A stretch of 64,000 bases of DNA from Sulfitobacter noctilucicola (GCF_000622385.1 NZ_JASD01000008.1:1798001-1862000), one strand, 5' to 3'. Positions 9,924-19,443 are shown, counted from the first letter of the stretch. The notes: a model not told the origin generated them from the letters alone. Program-made: numbers and translations.

Positions 9924-11117
9924 TCAGCCTTTGACCGCTTTCACGATCTTCTGTGCGCCGTCCTTGAGGTCTTCGGCGGCGATAACGTCGAGACCGGAGT
10001 TGTTGATGATGTCTTTACCCTGCTGGACGTTTGTCCCTTCAAGGCGAACAACCAGCGGCACTTTCAGACCTACTTCTTTCACCGCGGCGACAACGCCTTC
10101 CGCGATCACATCGCAGCGCATGATGCCGCCAAAGATGTTCACGAGGATGCCTTTGACCTGCGGGTCGGACGTGATGATTTTGAACGCTTCGGTCACCTTC
10201 TCTTTGGTTGCACCGCCGCCAACGTCAAGGAAGTTCGCAGGCTCTGCACCGTAGAGTTTGATGATGTCCATTGTGGCCATCGCAAGACCGGCACCGTTCA
10301 CCATACAACCGATTTCACCATCCAGAGCGATGTAGTTCAGGTCGTACTTGGACGCCTCCAGCTCTTTGGGGTCTTCTTCGGTGGTGTCGCGCAGCTCAGC
10401 GATATCCGCGTGGCGGTAGATGGCATTCCCGTCAAAGCTGACCTTGGCATCCAGCACCTTGAGGTCACCGCCGTCGGTAACGATCAGTGGGTTGATCTCA
10501 AGCATTTCCATGTCTTTTTCCATGAACGCTTTGTACAGGAGGCCCATCAGACCAACGCATTGCTTGACCTGTTTGCCTTCAAGACCGAGCGAGAATGCGA
10601 TGCGGCGGCCGTGGAATGCCTGATAGCCTGTCGCGGGATCGACAGAGAAGCTGAGGATTTTCTCAGGCGTGCTTGCCGCGACTTCTTCGATGTCCATGCC
10701 GCCCTCGGTGGAGCAGACGAAGGATACGCGGGATGTCTGGCGGTCAACCAGCAGAGCGAGGTAGAGTTCTGTCTCGATGCCCGAGCCGTCTTCGATGTAG
10801 ATGCGGTTGACCTGTTTGCCGACTGGGCCGGTCTGGTGCGTGACCAGTGTGCGGCCCAACATCTTTTTGGCTTCTTCTGCAGCTTCTTCAACGGATTTGG
10901 TCAGGCGAACACCGCCTGCGTCACCGGCATCAGCCTCTTTGAATTTACCCTTGCCGCGACCGCCTGCATGGATTTGCGCTTTGACGACCCAAAGTGGGCC
11001 GTCCATCTCACCGGCTGCTGTCTTGGCGTCTTCTGCCTTGAGCACCACACGGCCATCCGAGACGGGCGCGCCATAGCTGCGCAGAAGGGCTTTCGCCTGA
11101 TATTCGTGAATGTTCAT
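9924..11117 (-). CDS. sucC: succinyl-CoA synthetase beta subunit
   Basis: ADP-forming beta subunit of succinate-CoA ligase, 397 residues, the normal length. It starts [19 protein letters not shown], the classical N-terminus of the ATP-grasp domain. Nucleotide and metal motifs include [14 protein letters not shown] (about 46-59) and LEINPLIV (about 196-203), and the C-terminal flavodoxin-like domain contains [11 protein letters not shown] and [11 protein letters not shown]. It is the first gene of the suc operon. A pair of palindromic operator-like sites lies about 110-140 bp upstream of the start. Confidence 0.98.
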   Translation of the reverse strand: MNIHEYQAKALLRSYGAPVSDGRVVLKAEDAKTAAGEMDGPLWVVKAQIHAGGRGKGKFKEADAGDAGGVRLTKSVEEAAEEAKKMLGRTLVTHQTGPVGKQVNRIYIEDGSGIETELYLALLVDRQTSRVSFVCSTEGGMDIEEVAASTPEKILSFSVDPATGYQAFHGRRIAFSLGLEGKQVKQCVGLMGLLYKAFMEKDMEMLEINPLIVTDGGDLKVLDAKVSFDGNAIYRHADIAELRDTTEEDPKELEASKYDLNYIALDGEIGCMVNGAGLAMATMDIIKLYGAEPANFLDVGGGATKEKVTEAFKIITSDPQVKGILVNIFGGIMRCDVIAEGVVAAVKEVGLKVPLVVRLEGTNVQQGKDIINNSGLDVIAAEDLKDGAQKIVKAVKG

Positions 11118-11226
11118 GGAAAGCGTCCCGTGTTTGTTCAAGTCACCCGTATCGCGTTGGGTGAGTCTTATGGTTATCAGCGAGCCTTGTTCAGTTTGCA
11201 CATCAATAAAAGCCTAAAGTGACATT

Positions 11227-11257
11227 TGTGATCACAGCTGAAAAACGTGTGATCACA
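11227..11257 (-). promoter_or_regulatory. paired TGTGATCACA operator upstream of sucC
   Basis: Two perfect copies of the palindrome TGTGATCACA, at 11227-11236 and 11248-11257, with centres 21 bp apart (two helical turns). They lie 110-140 bp before the sucC ATG. The same pair with the same spacing precedes sdhC at 18463-18493. The half-sites resemble CRP halves (TGTGA/TCACA) but lack the 6-bp spacer. The binding protein is unknown; a GntR-type repressor is one possibility. Confidence 0.75.
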
Positions 11258-11310
11258 AAATACTTTGATTTAGGCAAATGTTAAGCACGTAGCAGGCTTT
11301 TAGGGCAAAT

Positions 11311-11352
11311 AGCACGATTGCGCCCCGCTGCGGGCGGGCGCAATCTGGTGCT
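11311..11352 (-). terminator. hairpin downstream of mch
   Basis: GATTGCGCCC (11316-11325) pairs with 11336-11345 around a 10-nt loop. AGCAC (11311-11315) can extend the stem by pairing with 11348-11352 across a 2-nt bulge. It starts 20 bp past the mch stop and is placed to end the mch transcript or protect its 3' end, but no strong T-run follows. Confidence 0.5.
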
Positions 11353-11371
11353 TGGTGCATCGGGTGCCCAG

Positions 11372-12403
11372 TTAAAGCGGCATCAATGCCCAGTAGTCCA
11401 GATCCAGCAGGACCTCTGGCAGATACTTGCCGTCTTCGCCACGCAAGGCAAAGGCATCGCCCCCCTTGGTTGCGACAAGACGCAGCCGGATAGCACCGAC
11501 ACCGGGTGCCGATGTCTCGGCCTTGTCGAGGACCTCTGACCACGCGCGGATCGTATCGCCCGAAAGGCATGGGTTGGCATGCGCGCCGCCGTTAAGGCCC
11601 GCCACAATTTGTGCGTTTGCAAGACCGTTGAAGGATAGCGCCCGTGCCATAGATATCACGTGCCCGCCATAGATCAGCCTCGATCCGTCAGGCCGTGCAG
11701 AGGTGTCGAAATGCACCTTGGCGGTGTTCTGCCACAGGCGTGTGGCCATCATGTGCTCGGCTTCTTCTACGGTGACGCCGTCAACATGATCGATCTTCTC
11801 TCCGATTTCGTAGTCAGCCCAGCGGTGAGGCTCACCGGCGAGGGTGAAATCGTAGTTGGTGAAGTCGAGACCTTTCGGAATGCTAAGCTGATCTGCGCTG
11901 AGGGCGTCTGGCAGATCGGGTACGACGGTTTCAGGTGCGGGCGCATCAACATTGCGTTTCCGGACCATGACCCAGCGCACGTATTCCAGAACCGCTTCGT
12001 CATGCTGGTTCAGGCCGGTGGTGCGTACGTAGACAACGCCGGTGCGTCCGTTGGAATTCTGCTTGAGGCCAATTACCTCTGACTGGCTGCGCAGCGTATC
12101 GCCGGGCCAGACGGGGGCGAGCCAGCGGCCCTGCGCATATCCAAGGTTGGCCACGGCGTTCAGGGATACATCCGGCACGGTTTTGCCAAACACGATGTGG
12201 AAGGCGATCATATCGTCCAGCGGGCTGAACGGCAGGCCACAGCTTTGCGCGAATTGGTCTGATGAATAGAGCGCGTGCCGCGCGGGATAGAGCATGTGAT
12301 AAAGGGCGCGTTCGCCCATTTTGACGGTACGCGGTACGGCATGGTGGATCGTTTCGCCGACGGTGTAATCCTCGAAGAAGCGCCCTGCGTTGGTCTTGGC
12401 CAT
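11372..12403 (-). CDS. mch: mesaconyl-CoA hydratase (beta-methylmalyl-CoA dehydratase)
   Basis: MaoC-like hydratase of the ethylmalonyl-CoA pathway, interconverting mesaconyl-(C1)-CoA and beta-methylmalyl-CoA. At 343 residues it is a double hot-dog protein: GRFFEDYTVGETIHHAVPRTV opens the first fold, and RWADYEIGEKIDHVDGVTVEEAEHM (about 190-215) opens the second. The segment SSDQFAQSCGLPFSPLDDMIAFHIVFGKTVPDVS is typical of Mch. It is encoded with mcl1, whose enzyme cleaves the product, while ccr and ecm lie 15-20 kb away. The start overlaps the upstream DUF1737 stop by one base. Confidence 0.9.
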   Translation of the reverse strand: MAKTNAGRFFEDYTVGETIHHAVPRTVKMGERALYHMLYPARHALYSSDQFAQSCGLPFSPLDDMIAFHIVFGKTVPDVSLNAVANLGYAQGRWLAPVWPGDTLRSQSEVIGLKQNSNGRTGVVYVRTTGLNQHDEAVLEYVRWVMVRKRNVDAPAPETVVPDLPDALSADQLSIPKGLDFTNYDFTLAGEPHRWADYEIGEKIDHVDGVTVEEAEHMMATRLWQNTAKVHFDTSARPDGSRLIYGGHVISMARALSFNGLANAQIVAGLNGGAHANPCLSGDTIRAWSEVLDKAETSAPGVGAIRLRLVATKGGDAFALRGEDGKYLPEVLLDLDYWALMPL

Positions 12404-12606
12404 CAGTGTTCTCCCAGCTTGGTGTCAGGTGTATAGGTGCCGGGAGCGTCTTTCGTAACGGCTTGCCCGCACCGCATCACACCTGCTGCGTGATCCCATG
12501 TCTGGGTTGGCGTGCCGTACAGCTCCCAGCCCTTGTTCAGCGCGTCAGTGACCTTGTGGCAAAAGGCAGACGTGTCCTCTTCGGACAGAAATCGGTAGAG
12601 TTTCAT
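12403..12606 (-). CDS. DUF1737-type small protein
   Basis: A 67-residue soluble protein, MKLYRFLSEEDTSAFCHKVTDALNKGW onwards, resembling DUF1737. These short proteins carry a pattern in which a helix is followed by GWELYGTPT. Function is unknown. The start is the ATG at 12604-12606; a longer in-frame extension overlaps the NnrU gene and is unlikely. It lies between nnrU-like and mch, overlapping mch by one base as TGATG. Confidence 0.75.
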   Translation of the reverse strand: MKLYRFLSEEDTSAFCHKVTDALNKGWELYGTPTQTWDHAAGVMRCGQAVTKDAPGTYTPDTKLGEH

Positions 12607-12622
12607 AAGGTTGACCGTTGGT

Positions 12623-13180
12623 TCAGGAAGGGAAAGGCCAGACACCGAGCCATGAGTGGATGGCGGTGACGATGGCGACGATGACAAGAGTGATGACTGC
12701 AAGCCGGATATAGGTCGGGCGGCCCGCATGTGCAGGCGGCGTCCAGGCAGGTTCGGCGCGGTTGATCATGATGACGCTGCCCACAGCCCAAGCCAGAAGA
12801 CCGCCAAACAGCAGGATTGACGCCAGATCGCCGTTCACCAGCAAATGCGCGATGGCCCATGTTTTAACCGCCAGCAATTGCGGATGGCGGGTCTTGTAGG
12901 CGGGCCATGCCTTGGCCCCTTTGGCGGCAGAAGAGCCGTAGATCCAGAAGGCGAGGATCATCAACAGGTTGTTGATGTGCACCATGAATGCGGGCGGCTG
13001 CCAGACGGGGATAAACGCGGCACCACGGTAGCCGACGATCATCAGCACCAGCGACAGGACGATAACGACAGCGATGATCCCTTTTCCCGGTGTCCCCAAA
13101 GCGGCACGAGAATCCGGCGCGAGCCGTTTGTAGTAATGGGCACCCGCCCAGAGGATGAGGCCAAGGATCAGTAGTAACAT
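12623..13180 (-). CDS. NnrU family membrane protein
   Basis: A 185-residue integral membrane protein with about five helices. MLLLILGLILWAGAHYYKRL and AHLLVNGDLASILLFGGLLAWAV match the NnrU family. The name comes from denitrification loci, but many alphaproteobacteria carry it away from any nitrogen-oxide genes and its function there is unsettled. Here it sits 1 bp after mcl1 and 16 bp before the DUF1737 gene in an ethylmalonyl-CoA operon. No denitrification gene is visible. Confidence 0.85.
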   Translation of the reverse strand: MLLLILGLILWAGAHYYKRLAPDSRAALGTPGKGIIAVVIVLSLVLMIVGYRGAAFIPVWQPPAFMVHINNLLMILAFWIYGSSAAKGAKAWPAYKTRHPQLLAVKTWAIAHLLVNGDLASILLFGGLLAWAVGSVIMINRAEPAWTPPAHAGRPTYIRLAVITLVIVAIVTAIHSWLGVWPFPS

Positions 13181-13181
13181 G

Positions 13182-14042
13182 TCAGTGCTCCGCGTTCAGG
13201 TCTGCGATTGCATCCAGCTTTGCCAGTGTTTCGCGGGCGGTGGCAACGTGCAAATTTTCAACGATCTTACCATCGACCACTGCAACACCCTGACCGGACG
13301 CTTCGATTTCTTCCAGCGCGGCAATCTGGCGGCGGGCCAGATCGACCTCAGCTTCGGAAGGGGAAAACGCGGTGTTGGCCACATCGAGCTGCGCAGGATG
13401 GATCAGCGTTTTGCCGTCAAAGCCCATGTCGCGGCCCTGATCACATTCGACACGCAGGCCGTCGTCATCTTTGAACGCGTTATAGACGCCATCAATGATC
13501 GCAATATCGTTGGCTTTTGCGGCGAGAACGCAAAGGCCCAGACCGGCCATCATCGGCAGACGGTCAGCACGGAAGCGTGTTTGCAGGTCTTTGGCCAGAT
13601 CATTGGTTCCCATGACCATCGCCTGCAATTGCGGATGGGCGGCGATTGCTGGGGCGTTCAGCATTGCGCCCGGTGTTTCCATCATTGCCCAAAGCGGGAT
13701 GTCGCCCACGATCCGGGCCAGTGCATCAAGATCTTCGGGGCTGCCCACTTTGGGTAATAGAATCGCATCGGCGTTCATCTTGGCTGCTGCCGCGGCATCG
13801 TCAGCGCCCCAAGGCGTGTCCAGACCGTTGATCCGGATCACCTTGAGCCGGTTGCCGTATCCGCCCTGTGTGAGCGCAGCGGCCAAAGTGTCGCGAGCGG
13901 CAGGCTTTTCGTCAGGTGTGACAGCGTCTTCGAGGTCGAAGATGATTGCGTCGCAGGCAAGGCCACGCGCCTTATCCAACGCGCGATCCTTTGAACCGGG
14001 GATATAGAGGACGGAACGCAGGGGACGGGTAATCTTGGGCAT
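13182..14042 (-). CDS. mcl1: L-malyl-CoA/beta-methylmalyl-CoA lyase
   Basis: HpcH/HpaI/CitE-type aldolase, 286 residues. It splits beta-methylmalyl-CoA to glyoxylate and propionyl-CoA, and/or acts on L-malyl-CoA, in the ethylmalonyl-CoA pathway. TIM-barrel motifs seen are RSVLYIPGSKDRAL (about 10-23), IFDLEDAV with the Mg-binding acids, GYGNRLKVIRING, LWAMMETPGA and GFDGKTLIHPAQL near residue 205. The start at 14040-14042 gives MPKITRPLRS; the longer frame adds 23 unconserved residues. It is first in the operon with nnrU-like, DUF1737 and mch. Confidence 0.9.
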   Translation of the reverse strand: MPKITRPLRSVLYIPGSKDRALDKARGLACDAIIFDLEDAVTPDEKPAARDTLAAALTQGGYGNRLKVIRINGLDTPWGADDAAAAAKMNADAILLPKVGSPEDLDALARIVGDIPLWAMMETPGAMLNAPAIAAHPQLQAMVMGTNDLAKDLQTRFRADRLPMMAGLGLCVLAAKANDIAIIDGVYNAFKDDDGLRVECDQGRDMGFDGKTLIHPAQLDVANTAFSPSEAEVDLARRQIAALEEIEASGQGVAVVDGKIVENLHVATARETLAKLDAIADLNAEH

Positions 14043-14359
14043 GGTGAGGCTCCCTTTGGGGTATAAAGTTGCGCGCAAAGGGCCATTATTTGCAGAAAAG
14101 TTCAAGCACAATGGTGCCGCAGCGCAGCAAATATCAAATTGGGCCCGTCCGCGGACGCAGCGTTAACCATTACTTTAGCCCTCCACCGCAGACTGATCCC
14201 AGTTGCAGCCCGAGGGAGCACCGCATCGGCAAGGCCGCCGGAAATAGCGGAACGGGATGAGCAGACGAATGTCATAACCTGGGCCACCCAGGTCCCGCCG
14301 GGAAAACCCGGGGTGGTCCGAGGACCGTGGGTGCAGTCTTTTGAATGAGGCATAGTAAT
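14043..14359. other. 317-bp intergenic region between mcl1 and a secreted-protein gene
   Basis: Divergent control region. Towards mcl1 it holds TTGCGCGCAA at 14069-14078 and a TTTGCAGAAA stretch at 14089-14098. In the middle is a 12-bp perfect palindrome CGTCCGCGGACG (14146-14157) followed by TTAACCAT (14163-14170), an exact CtrA half-site. The rest, 14190-14342, is a dense series of hairpins described separately. I see no convincing protein-coding frame here. Confidence 0.6.
14190..14342 (+). ncRNA. candidate structured RNA or long 5' leader
   Basis: AGACTG (14190-14195) pairs with CAGTCT (14334-14339) and CCCA (14198-14201) with TGGG (14328-14331), closing a 150-nt domain that ends in TTTT. 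Inside are CGGC-AAG-GCCG (14227-14237), CCTGG-N5-CCAGG (14278-14292), CCGGG-AAAA-CCCGG (14298-14311) and GGTC-CGAG-GACC (14315-14326). The next gene starts 18 nt later, so this may be a leader or riboswitch-like element or a separate small RNA. It does not match tmRNA, RNase P, SRP RNA or common riboswitch cores that I can recall. Confidence 0.45.
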
Positions 14360-14692
14360 ATGAACAAACGTATTAAGCTTTTGCAGTTGGGTGCGCTGAC
14401 AGCAGCAGCGGCAGTTTATCTGGCGACGACAACGGACGTGGCAGCGCAGAATGCGCGAAACTGCGCACCGCGCGAGGCCGTAATTGAACGTTTGGCCCAA
14501 GGATACGGCGAAACGCGTCAATCAGTGGGTCTTGGCTCTAACAACGCCGTGGTTGAAATCTATGCATCGGATGAGACAGGCAGTTGGACAATTACGGTGA
14601 CAGCGCCCGGCGGGCTTACCTGTCTTGTCGCGTCGGGACAGTCATTTGAGGAAACTGCGGATATGTTGCCTGCGAAGGGGAATGACGCATAG
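14360..14692 (+). CDS. small secreted protein of unknown function
   Basis: A 110-residue protein with an N-terminal signal peptide (MNKRIKLLQLGALTAAAAVYLATTTDVAAQ). The mature part contains NCAPREAVIERLAQGYGETRQSVG, then VEIYASDETGSWTITVTAPGG and a second Cys in LTCLVASG, a pattern suggesting a small disulfide-bonded periplasmic domain. The start ATG at 14360 has GAGG 11 nt upstream; a start at 14345 would add five residues. No named family is recognised. It is preceded by the structured leader candidate and followed by a terminator. Confidence 0.75.
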   Translation: MNKRIKLLQLGALTAAAAVYLATTTDVAAQNARNCAPREAVIERLAQGYGETRQSVGLGSNNAVVEIYASDETGSWTITVTAPGGLTCLVASGQSFEETADMLPAKGNDA

Positions 14693-14719
14693 TGCGTGGA
14701 AACTGACTTTCGGGAAGTG

Positions 14720-14753
14720 AAAGGCGGGCGGATGGTCCGCCTTTTGCATTTTT
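14720..14753 (+). terminator. intrinsic terminator between convergent genes
   Basis: AAAGGCGG (14720-14727) pairs with CCGCCTTT (14737-14744), with TTTTGCATTTTT after it on the plus strand. An alternative pairing is GGCGGA-TGG-TCCGCC. It ends the upstream small gene and may also serve the TauE gene converging from the right. Confidence 0.75.
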
Positions 14754-14769
14754 GGACGGCGCAAGAGAT

Positions 14770-15525
14770 TCAGGTCAGCCCGTCCCAGATTAGCTTGCAG
14801 CCTGTGACCATCAACAGAACGTATGTCAGCCCAAAGAAGATGCGTTCCGGCACGATGTGATGCGCACGTACGCCCAGCCATGTTCCCAGAAGGGCAAAGG
14901 GGACCAGAACAACGTTTGCCATAAACGTCTGCGCAGTAAACATGCCCAATGCGGCATACGGAATGAACTTCACTATATTCAGTATCCAGAACAGCAGGAC
15001 GGTGCTGGCCTGAAACTGCGTCTTGTTCAGTCCCCGGCTGAGCAGAAAGACCGCAACCGGCGGCCCGCCCGCGTGGCTGATAAAGGTAGTGAACCCGCCT
15101 AATGCGCCAAAGAAGAGGCCGCACCAGTCCGGCATCCGCGCACGGGCCAACCGGATCAGGCCACTGGCCAGCGACAGCTGCCACAAGACAAACCCCACAG
15201 AAACCGCGCCGATCAACAGGCGCAACAGGTCAGGCGAGGCGACTGTGTATAATAGCGTGCCTGCAACCACCCCCGGAATGCCTCCGATAAGCAGCAGGCG
15301 CACATCCGGCAGGCTCCATTTTCCCCAGTACGGTTTGAGAGAACTCGCGTCGATCAACATCAGCATGGGTAACATCACGCCCAAGGCGAGACCCGGTTCC
15401 ACCACCAGTGCCAAGATCGTGGCCGAGGCGAAGGCAGCCCCCGAACCAAAGCCCGCTTTGGAGATTGCGGCGAATAAAACCGCAGGACCGGCCACGCAAA
15501 AAAAGAACAAATCGAGGGTGAGCAT
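14770..15525 (-). CDS. sulfite exporter TauE/SafE family permease
   Basis: A 251-residue membrane protein with about eight hydrophobic helices in two related halves, each beginning with a Gly-rich helix (ISKAGFGSGAAFA near residue 22 and FGALGGFTTFISHAGGPPVAVFLL near 137). This is the TauE/SafE pattern. Members export small anions such as sulfite or sulfoacetate, but the substrate here is unknown. The gene stands alone, convergent with the small secreted-protein gene. A second, unrelated-looking member is at 38221-39132. Confidence 0.85.
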   Translation of the reverse strand: MLTLDLFFFCVAGPAVLFAAISKAGFGSGAAFASATILALVVEPGLALGVMLPMLMLIDASSLKPYWGKWSLPDVRLLLIGGIPGVVAGTLLYTVASPDLLRLLIGAVSVGFVLWQLSLASGLIRLARARMPDWCGLFFGALGGFTTFISHAGGPPVAVFLLSRGLNKTQFQASTVLLFWILNIVKFIPYAALGMFTAQTFMANVVLVPFALLGTWLGVRAHHIVPERIFFGLTYVLLMVTGCKLIWDGLT

Positions 15526-15639
15526 GTCTTAGTTTATACCAACGTCGTTTTCTTAGAAATCCGTGGAACAAGAGTGCTGGATATTGGTTCTTTCACCAGA
15601 CGAGCAACAAATGCTCACCCTTAATATGGAGTAATAGAT

Positions 15640-16533
15640 ATGAAACGCTTTCTTTCTACAACCGCCGTCCTTGTTGCACTTGCAGGCACAGCCTATGCAG
15701 ACGCTCACAGCAACTCATTTGGCGCTGTAACCTTCGAGAAAAGCGACTTTTTTGCCTCTGACCTGATCGGCATGCGCATTTATAATGCAGAGACCGAAAT
15801 GGAGACAGGTGCCACCATCGAGGCAGACGCCGAGAAGGAATGGGACGACATTGGTGAGATCAATGACATCATCGTTGGCAAAGACGGTGAAGTCCGCGCC
15901 GTGATCCTTGGTGTAGGTGGCTTTCTGGGCATGGGCGAGCGTGACGTAAGCGTATCCATGGACGCTATCAAAGTAGTACAAGAAGATGGTGATGCCGGTG
16001 ACCGCTTTCTGGTCGTGACAACATCCAAAGAGATGCTTGAGCAAGCTCCTGAATTCGAGCGCGGTGATGACGAGATGGCAAGCGGTTCTATGGCCAACGA
16101 CAACATGACCAATACAACTGAAACCGAAGCCACAGACACCACCGAGACAGACGCAGCTGAGGACGTGAACACTGCATCCAACATGGAAGCAACAGACGAT
16201 GATCTGGCACGTCCGGCAATGACCTATGACGGTTATGCAGATGCTGAGGCTGCCGAAGTCGAGCAACTGACAGCCGAACTGATTGAAGGTTCGTATGTCT
16301 ACGGTGCACAAGACGAAACAGTCGGTGAAATCGACACGCTGGTGATGAGCGATGACGGCAAAGTCACAGACGTTGTGATCAACGTCGGCGGTTTCCTTGG
16401 TTTGGGCGAAAAGCCAGTGGCCGTGAGCTTTGACAAGATCCAGGTCCTGAAGAATGTGGACGGCGACGACTACCGTTTCTACATCGACAGCACGAAAGAA
16501 AAGCTCGAAGCGCTGCCAGAATACGATAACTGA
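15640..16533 (+). CDS. secreted protein with two PRC-barrel domains
   Basis: A 297-residue acidic protein with a signal peptide (MKRFLSTTAVLVALAGTAYADA). Two PRC-barrel-like repeats lie at about 34-125 and 210-297. Each contains a variant of IGEINDIIVGKDGEVRAVILGVGGFLG-(M/L)-GE(R/K), followed by a V(S/A)VSxDxIxV strand. The linker (about 145-200) is rich in Thr, Glu, Asp, Asn and Met and is probably disordered. PRC barrels mediate protein or RNA contacts; a periplasmic function is not established. ATG at 15640 with GGAG upstream, and an intrinsic terminator directly after the gene. Confidence 0.85.
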   Translation: MKRFLSTTAVLVALAGTAYADAHSNSFGAVTFEKSDFFASDLIGMRIYNAETEMETGATIEADAEKEWDDIGEINDIIVGKDGEVRAVILGVGGFLGMGERDVSVSMDAIKVVQEDGDAGDRFLVVTTSKEMLEQAPEFERGDDEMASGSMANDNMTNTTETEATDTTETDAAEDVNTASNMEATDDDLARPAMTYDGYADAEAAEVEQLTAELIEGSYVYGAQDETVGEIDTLVMSDDGKVTDVVINVGGFLGLGEKPVAVSFDKIQVLKNVDGDDYRFYIDSTKEKLEALPEYDN

Positions 16534-16559
16534 TACGCAAATCGACCAATAATGCATCA

Positions 16560-16587
16560 GACCACCCCAAATCGGGGTGGTCTTTTC
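16560..16587 (+). terminator. intrinsic terminator after PRC-barrel gene
   Basis: GACCACCCC (16560-16568) pairs perfectly with GGGGTGGTC (16574-16582) around AAATC, followed by TTTT. This is a standard Rho-independent terminator that separates the gene from mdh. Confidence 0.9.
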
Positions 16588-16623
16588 GTTTCTACTCTCC
16601 ACTTCGCGTTCAAAGCAGGCTGA

Positions 16624-17649
<1,026 letters not shown>

Positions 17650-17674
17650 GCCACTTTCCAAAAACAGTGATGGA

Positions 17675-17703
17675 AACGCGCCCCTTTGCGGGCGCGTTTT
17701 TTG
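17675..17703 (+). terminator. intrinsic terminator after mdh
   Basis: AACGCGCCC (17675-17683) pairs with GGGCGCGTT (17690-17698) around CTTTGC, followed by a T-rich run. Strong Rho-independent terminator 25 bp after the mdh stop. Confidence 0.92.
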
Positions 17704-17778
17704 TTGGGTAGGGGGCACCCAGCGAAAAGGCCAATCGCGTCACCCGATTGTGAGGTGGACGGGGCGGGCTTGTGGCTT

Positions 17779-18462
17779 ATGCTCCGCGCTATGCGGCTGT
17801 TCCTACCCCTGACTGCAATACTGTTACCGGCCCGCCTGTTGGCGTGTGATCTGGCTTTGGTATTGGCGGTTGATGTGTCGGGGTCAGTTGATCGCGAAGA
17901 ATACACAATCCAGATGGAGGGGCTTGCCGCAGCGTTGCGCGACGGGATCGTCGTTGATGCACTGGTGGATCAAAACGCGCAGGTGTCTTTGGTGCAGTGG
18001 TCCGGATCTTCTCGTCAGGTGCAGTCCATCAAGTGGCGCGGCATTGAGACCGCGCAGGATGTGAGCGCACTCGCAGCGCAGGTATCGCGCGTGCCGCGGG
18101 TTTGGCGCAATTATTCCACCGCAATCGGTGAGGCGCTTTCGATTTCTGCACGCAGCTTTGACATGGTCGCCGATTGCGGGCGCAGAGTGATTGATGTGTC
18201 GGGCGACGGCGTATCGAATGAGGGGATACCGCCAGAACAGATGCGGCCGGTTTTGCGTGCCGGCGACATAACCGTAAACGCATTGGCGATTGAAACCGAT
18301 GACACGGACCTCACCGGCTACTTCTTTGAGCAGGTCATCGATGGCCCGCACGCTTTTGTTGTGACCGCTAACGGGTTTGAGGATTATCCGGCCCAGATAT
18401 TGCGTAAATTGCAGCGCGAAACCACAAAACAACTGAGTCGGCTCAACCTAAATGATGATTAA
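17779..18462 (+). CDS. DUF1194 von Willebrand factor A-like secreted protein
   Basis: A 227-residue protein with a signal peptide (MRLFLPLTAILLPARLLA in its N-terminus), then DLALVLAVDVSGSVDREEY. The MIDAS metal site DxSxS is intact, and RRVIDVSGDGVSNEG is the second VWA strand. This matches DUF1194. Function is unknown; VWA domains bind protein ligands through Mg. Starts at 17779 and 17791 are both possible ATGs without a clear ribosome site. The stop codon directly abuts the sdh operator pair. Confidence 0.8.
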   Translation: MLRAMRLFLPLTAILLPARLLACDLALVLAVDVSGSVDREEYTIQMEGLAAALRDGIVVDALVDQNAQVSLVQWSGSSRQVQSIKWRGIETAQDVSALAAQVSRVPRVWRNYSTAIGEALSISARSFDMVADCGRRVIDVSGDGVSNEGIPPEQMRPVLRAGDITVNALAIETDDTDLTGYFFEQVIDGPHAFVVTANGFEDYPAQILRKLQRETTKQLSRLNLNDD

Positions 18463-18493
18463 TGTGATCACAGGCGTTTTTTGTGTGATCACA
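18463..18493 (+). promoter_or_regulatory. paired TGTGATCACA operator upstream of sdhC
   Basis: Perfect TGTGATCACA palindromes at 18463-18472 and 18484-18493, centres 21 bp apart, beginning the base after the DUF1194 stop and ending 154 bp before the sdhC ATG. The sequence and spacing equal those upstream of sucC. This indicates one regulator binding two sites on the same DNA face to co-control the suc and sdh operons. The repressor or activator is not identified in the window. Confidence 0.78.
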
Positions 18494-18647
18494 GCTTGGG
18501 CAAAAGGGTGTTGTTGATGCGAATTTCTCGGATAATATCCGCAAAACCCTGCGGCAAATGCACCGCCCCCCGTGACACGCCTGCTAAAAAGGCTATTACT
18601 ATCCTCAGCCAACTACGTAATTTAAGCCACCTCAAAGGACCTGTGCC

Positions 18648-19031
18648 ATGGCCGATGTAAACCGGGGCAACCGTCCCCTGTCGCCACATCTGACGATTTA
18701 CCGCCCGCAGCTGACATCCATGACGTCCATCCTGACGCGTATCACGGGCAATGCGATGTTGATCGCTGCGCTGATGATCGTGTGGTGGTTTCTGGCGGCA
18801 GCCAGCTCGCCCGAGTATTTCGCAACAGCCAACGGGTTCGTGACCAGCTGGTTCGGCGATCTGGTGATGTTCTTTTCCCTGCTTGGTCTGTGGTATCACA
18901 CTCTGGCAGGCATCCGGCACCTCATTTGGGACAACGGTTATGCGCTGGACATTCCCACAGCTGAAAAGCTGGGTTGGGCCTGCATCGGCGGTTCTGTCGT
19001 GCTGACCATCATCACTGCAATCGCGATATAA
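18648..19031 (+). CDS. sdhC: succinate dehydrogenase cytochrome b556 subunit
   Basis: Membrane anchor of complex II, 127 residues with three helices. It carries the family signature RPLSPHLTIYRPQLTSMTSILTRITG (about 6-31; Ser and Arg near the quinone site), and the heme-ligand region WYHTLAGIRHLIWD near residue 83. AAAGGA precedes the ATG. First gene of sdhCDA-lipoprotein-FkbM-sdhB. Confidence 0.96.
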   Translation: MADVNRGNRPLSPHLTIYRPQLTSMTSILTRITGNAMLIAALMIVWWFLAAASSPEYFATANGFVTSWFGDLVMFFSLLGLWYHTLAGIRHLIWDNGYALDIPTAEKLGWACIGGSVVLTIITAIAI

Positions 19032-19044
19032 GGGGAGGTTTGAC

Positions 19045-19416
19045 ATGGCATATCTGACAGACCGCAAACGCGCGATGGGCCTCGGCTCCGCGAAATCCGG
19101 CACCGCCCATTTCTGGGCTATGAAGGTCAGCTCTGTTGCGCTGCTGATCCTGATCCCGCTTTTCGTGTTCACATTCGGAGCAGCGCTGGGCGGAACATAC
19201 GAAGAAATCGTGGCTTACTATAGCCGTCCGGGCCCTGCGATCATCGCGGCCCTGACATTCATCGTCGGCTTCAAGCACTTCAACGACGGTGTTCAGACAT
19301 TGATCGAGGACTATGTACACGGGACCGCCCAGAAGGTGGCGATCATCCTGATGACGTGCCTCAGCTACGGTGCCGCAGCGGTGGGCGTATTCGCCATCGC
19401 CAAGCTGGCGCTTTGA
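19045..19416 (+). CDS. sdhD: succinate dehydrogenase membrane anchor subunit
   Basis: A 123-residue, three-helix anchor of complex II. It shows GSAKSGTAHFWAMKVSSVAL at the start of helix 1, and FKHFNDGVQTLIEDYVHG between helices 2 and 3, with the heme/quinone-side His and Asp-Tyr typical of alphaproteobacterial SdhD. It lies 13 bp after sdhC, with GGGGAGG as a strong ribosome binding site. Confidence 0.95.
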   Translation: MAYLTDRKRAMGLGSAKSGTAHFWAMKVSSVALLILIPLFVFTFGAALGGTYEEIVAYYSRPGPAIIAALTFIVGFKHFNDGVQTLIEDYVHGTAQKVAIILMTCLSYGAAAVGVFAIAKLAL

Positions 19417-19443
19417 CCAAACATTCCCCAAGGGAGACGAAAA

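Noticed and set aside
11266..11279. TTGATTTAGGCAAA as an FNR-type box
   Set aside because: Only one half matches TTGAT-N4-ATCAA; the other half has the wrong bases.
14102..14521. A 139-codon minus-strand frame covering the structured intergenic region
   Set aside because: It runs through the hairpin cluster, overlaps the clear secreted-protein gene on the other strand and has no recognisable domain.
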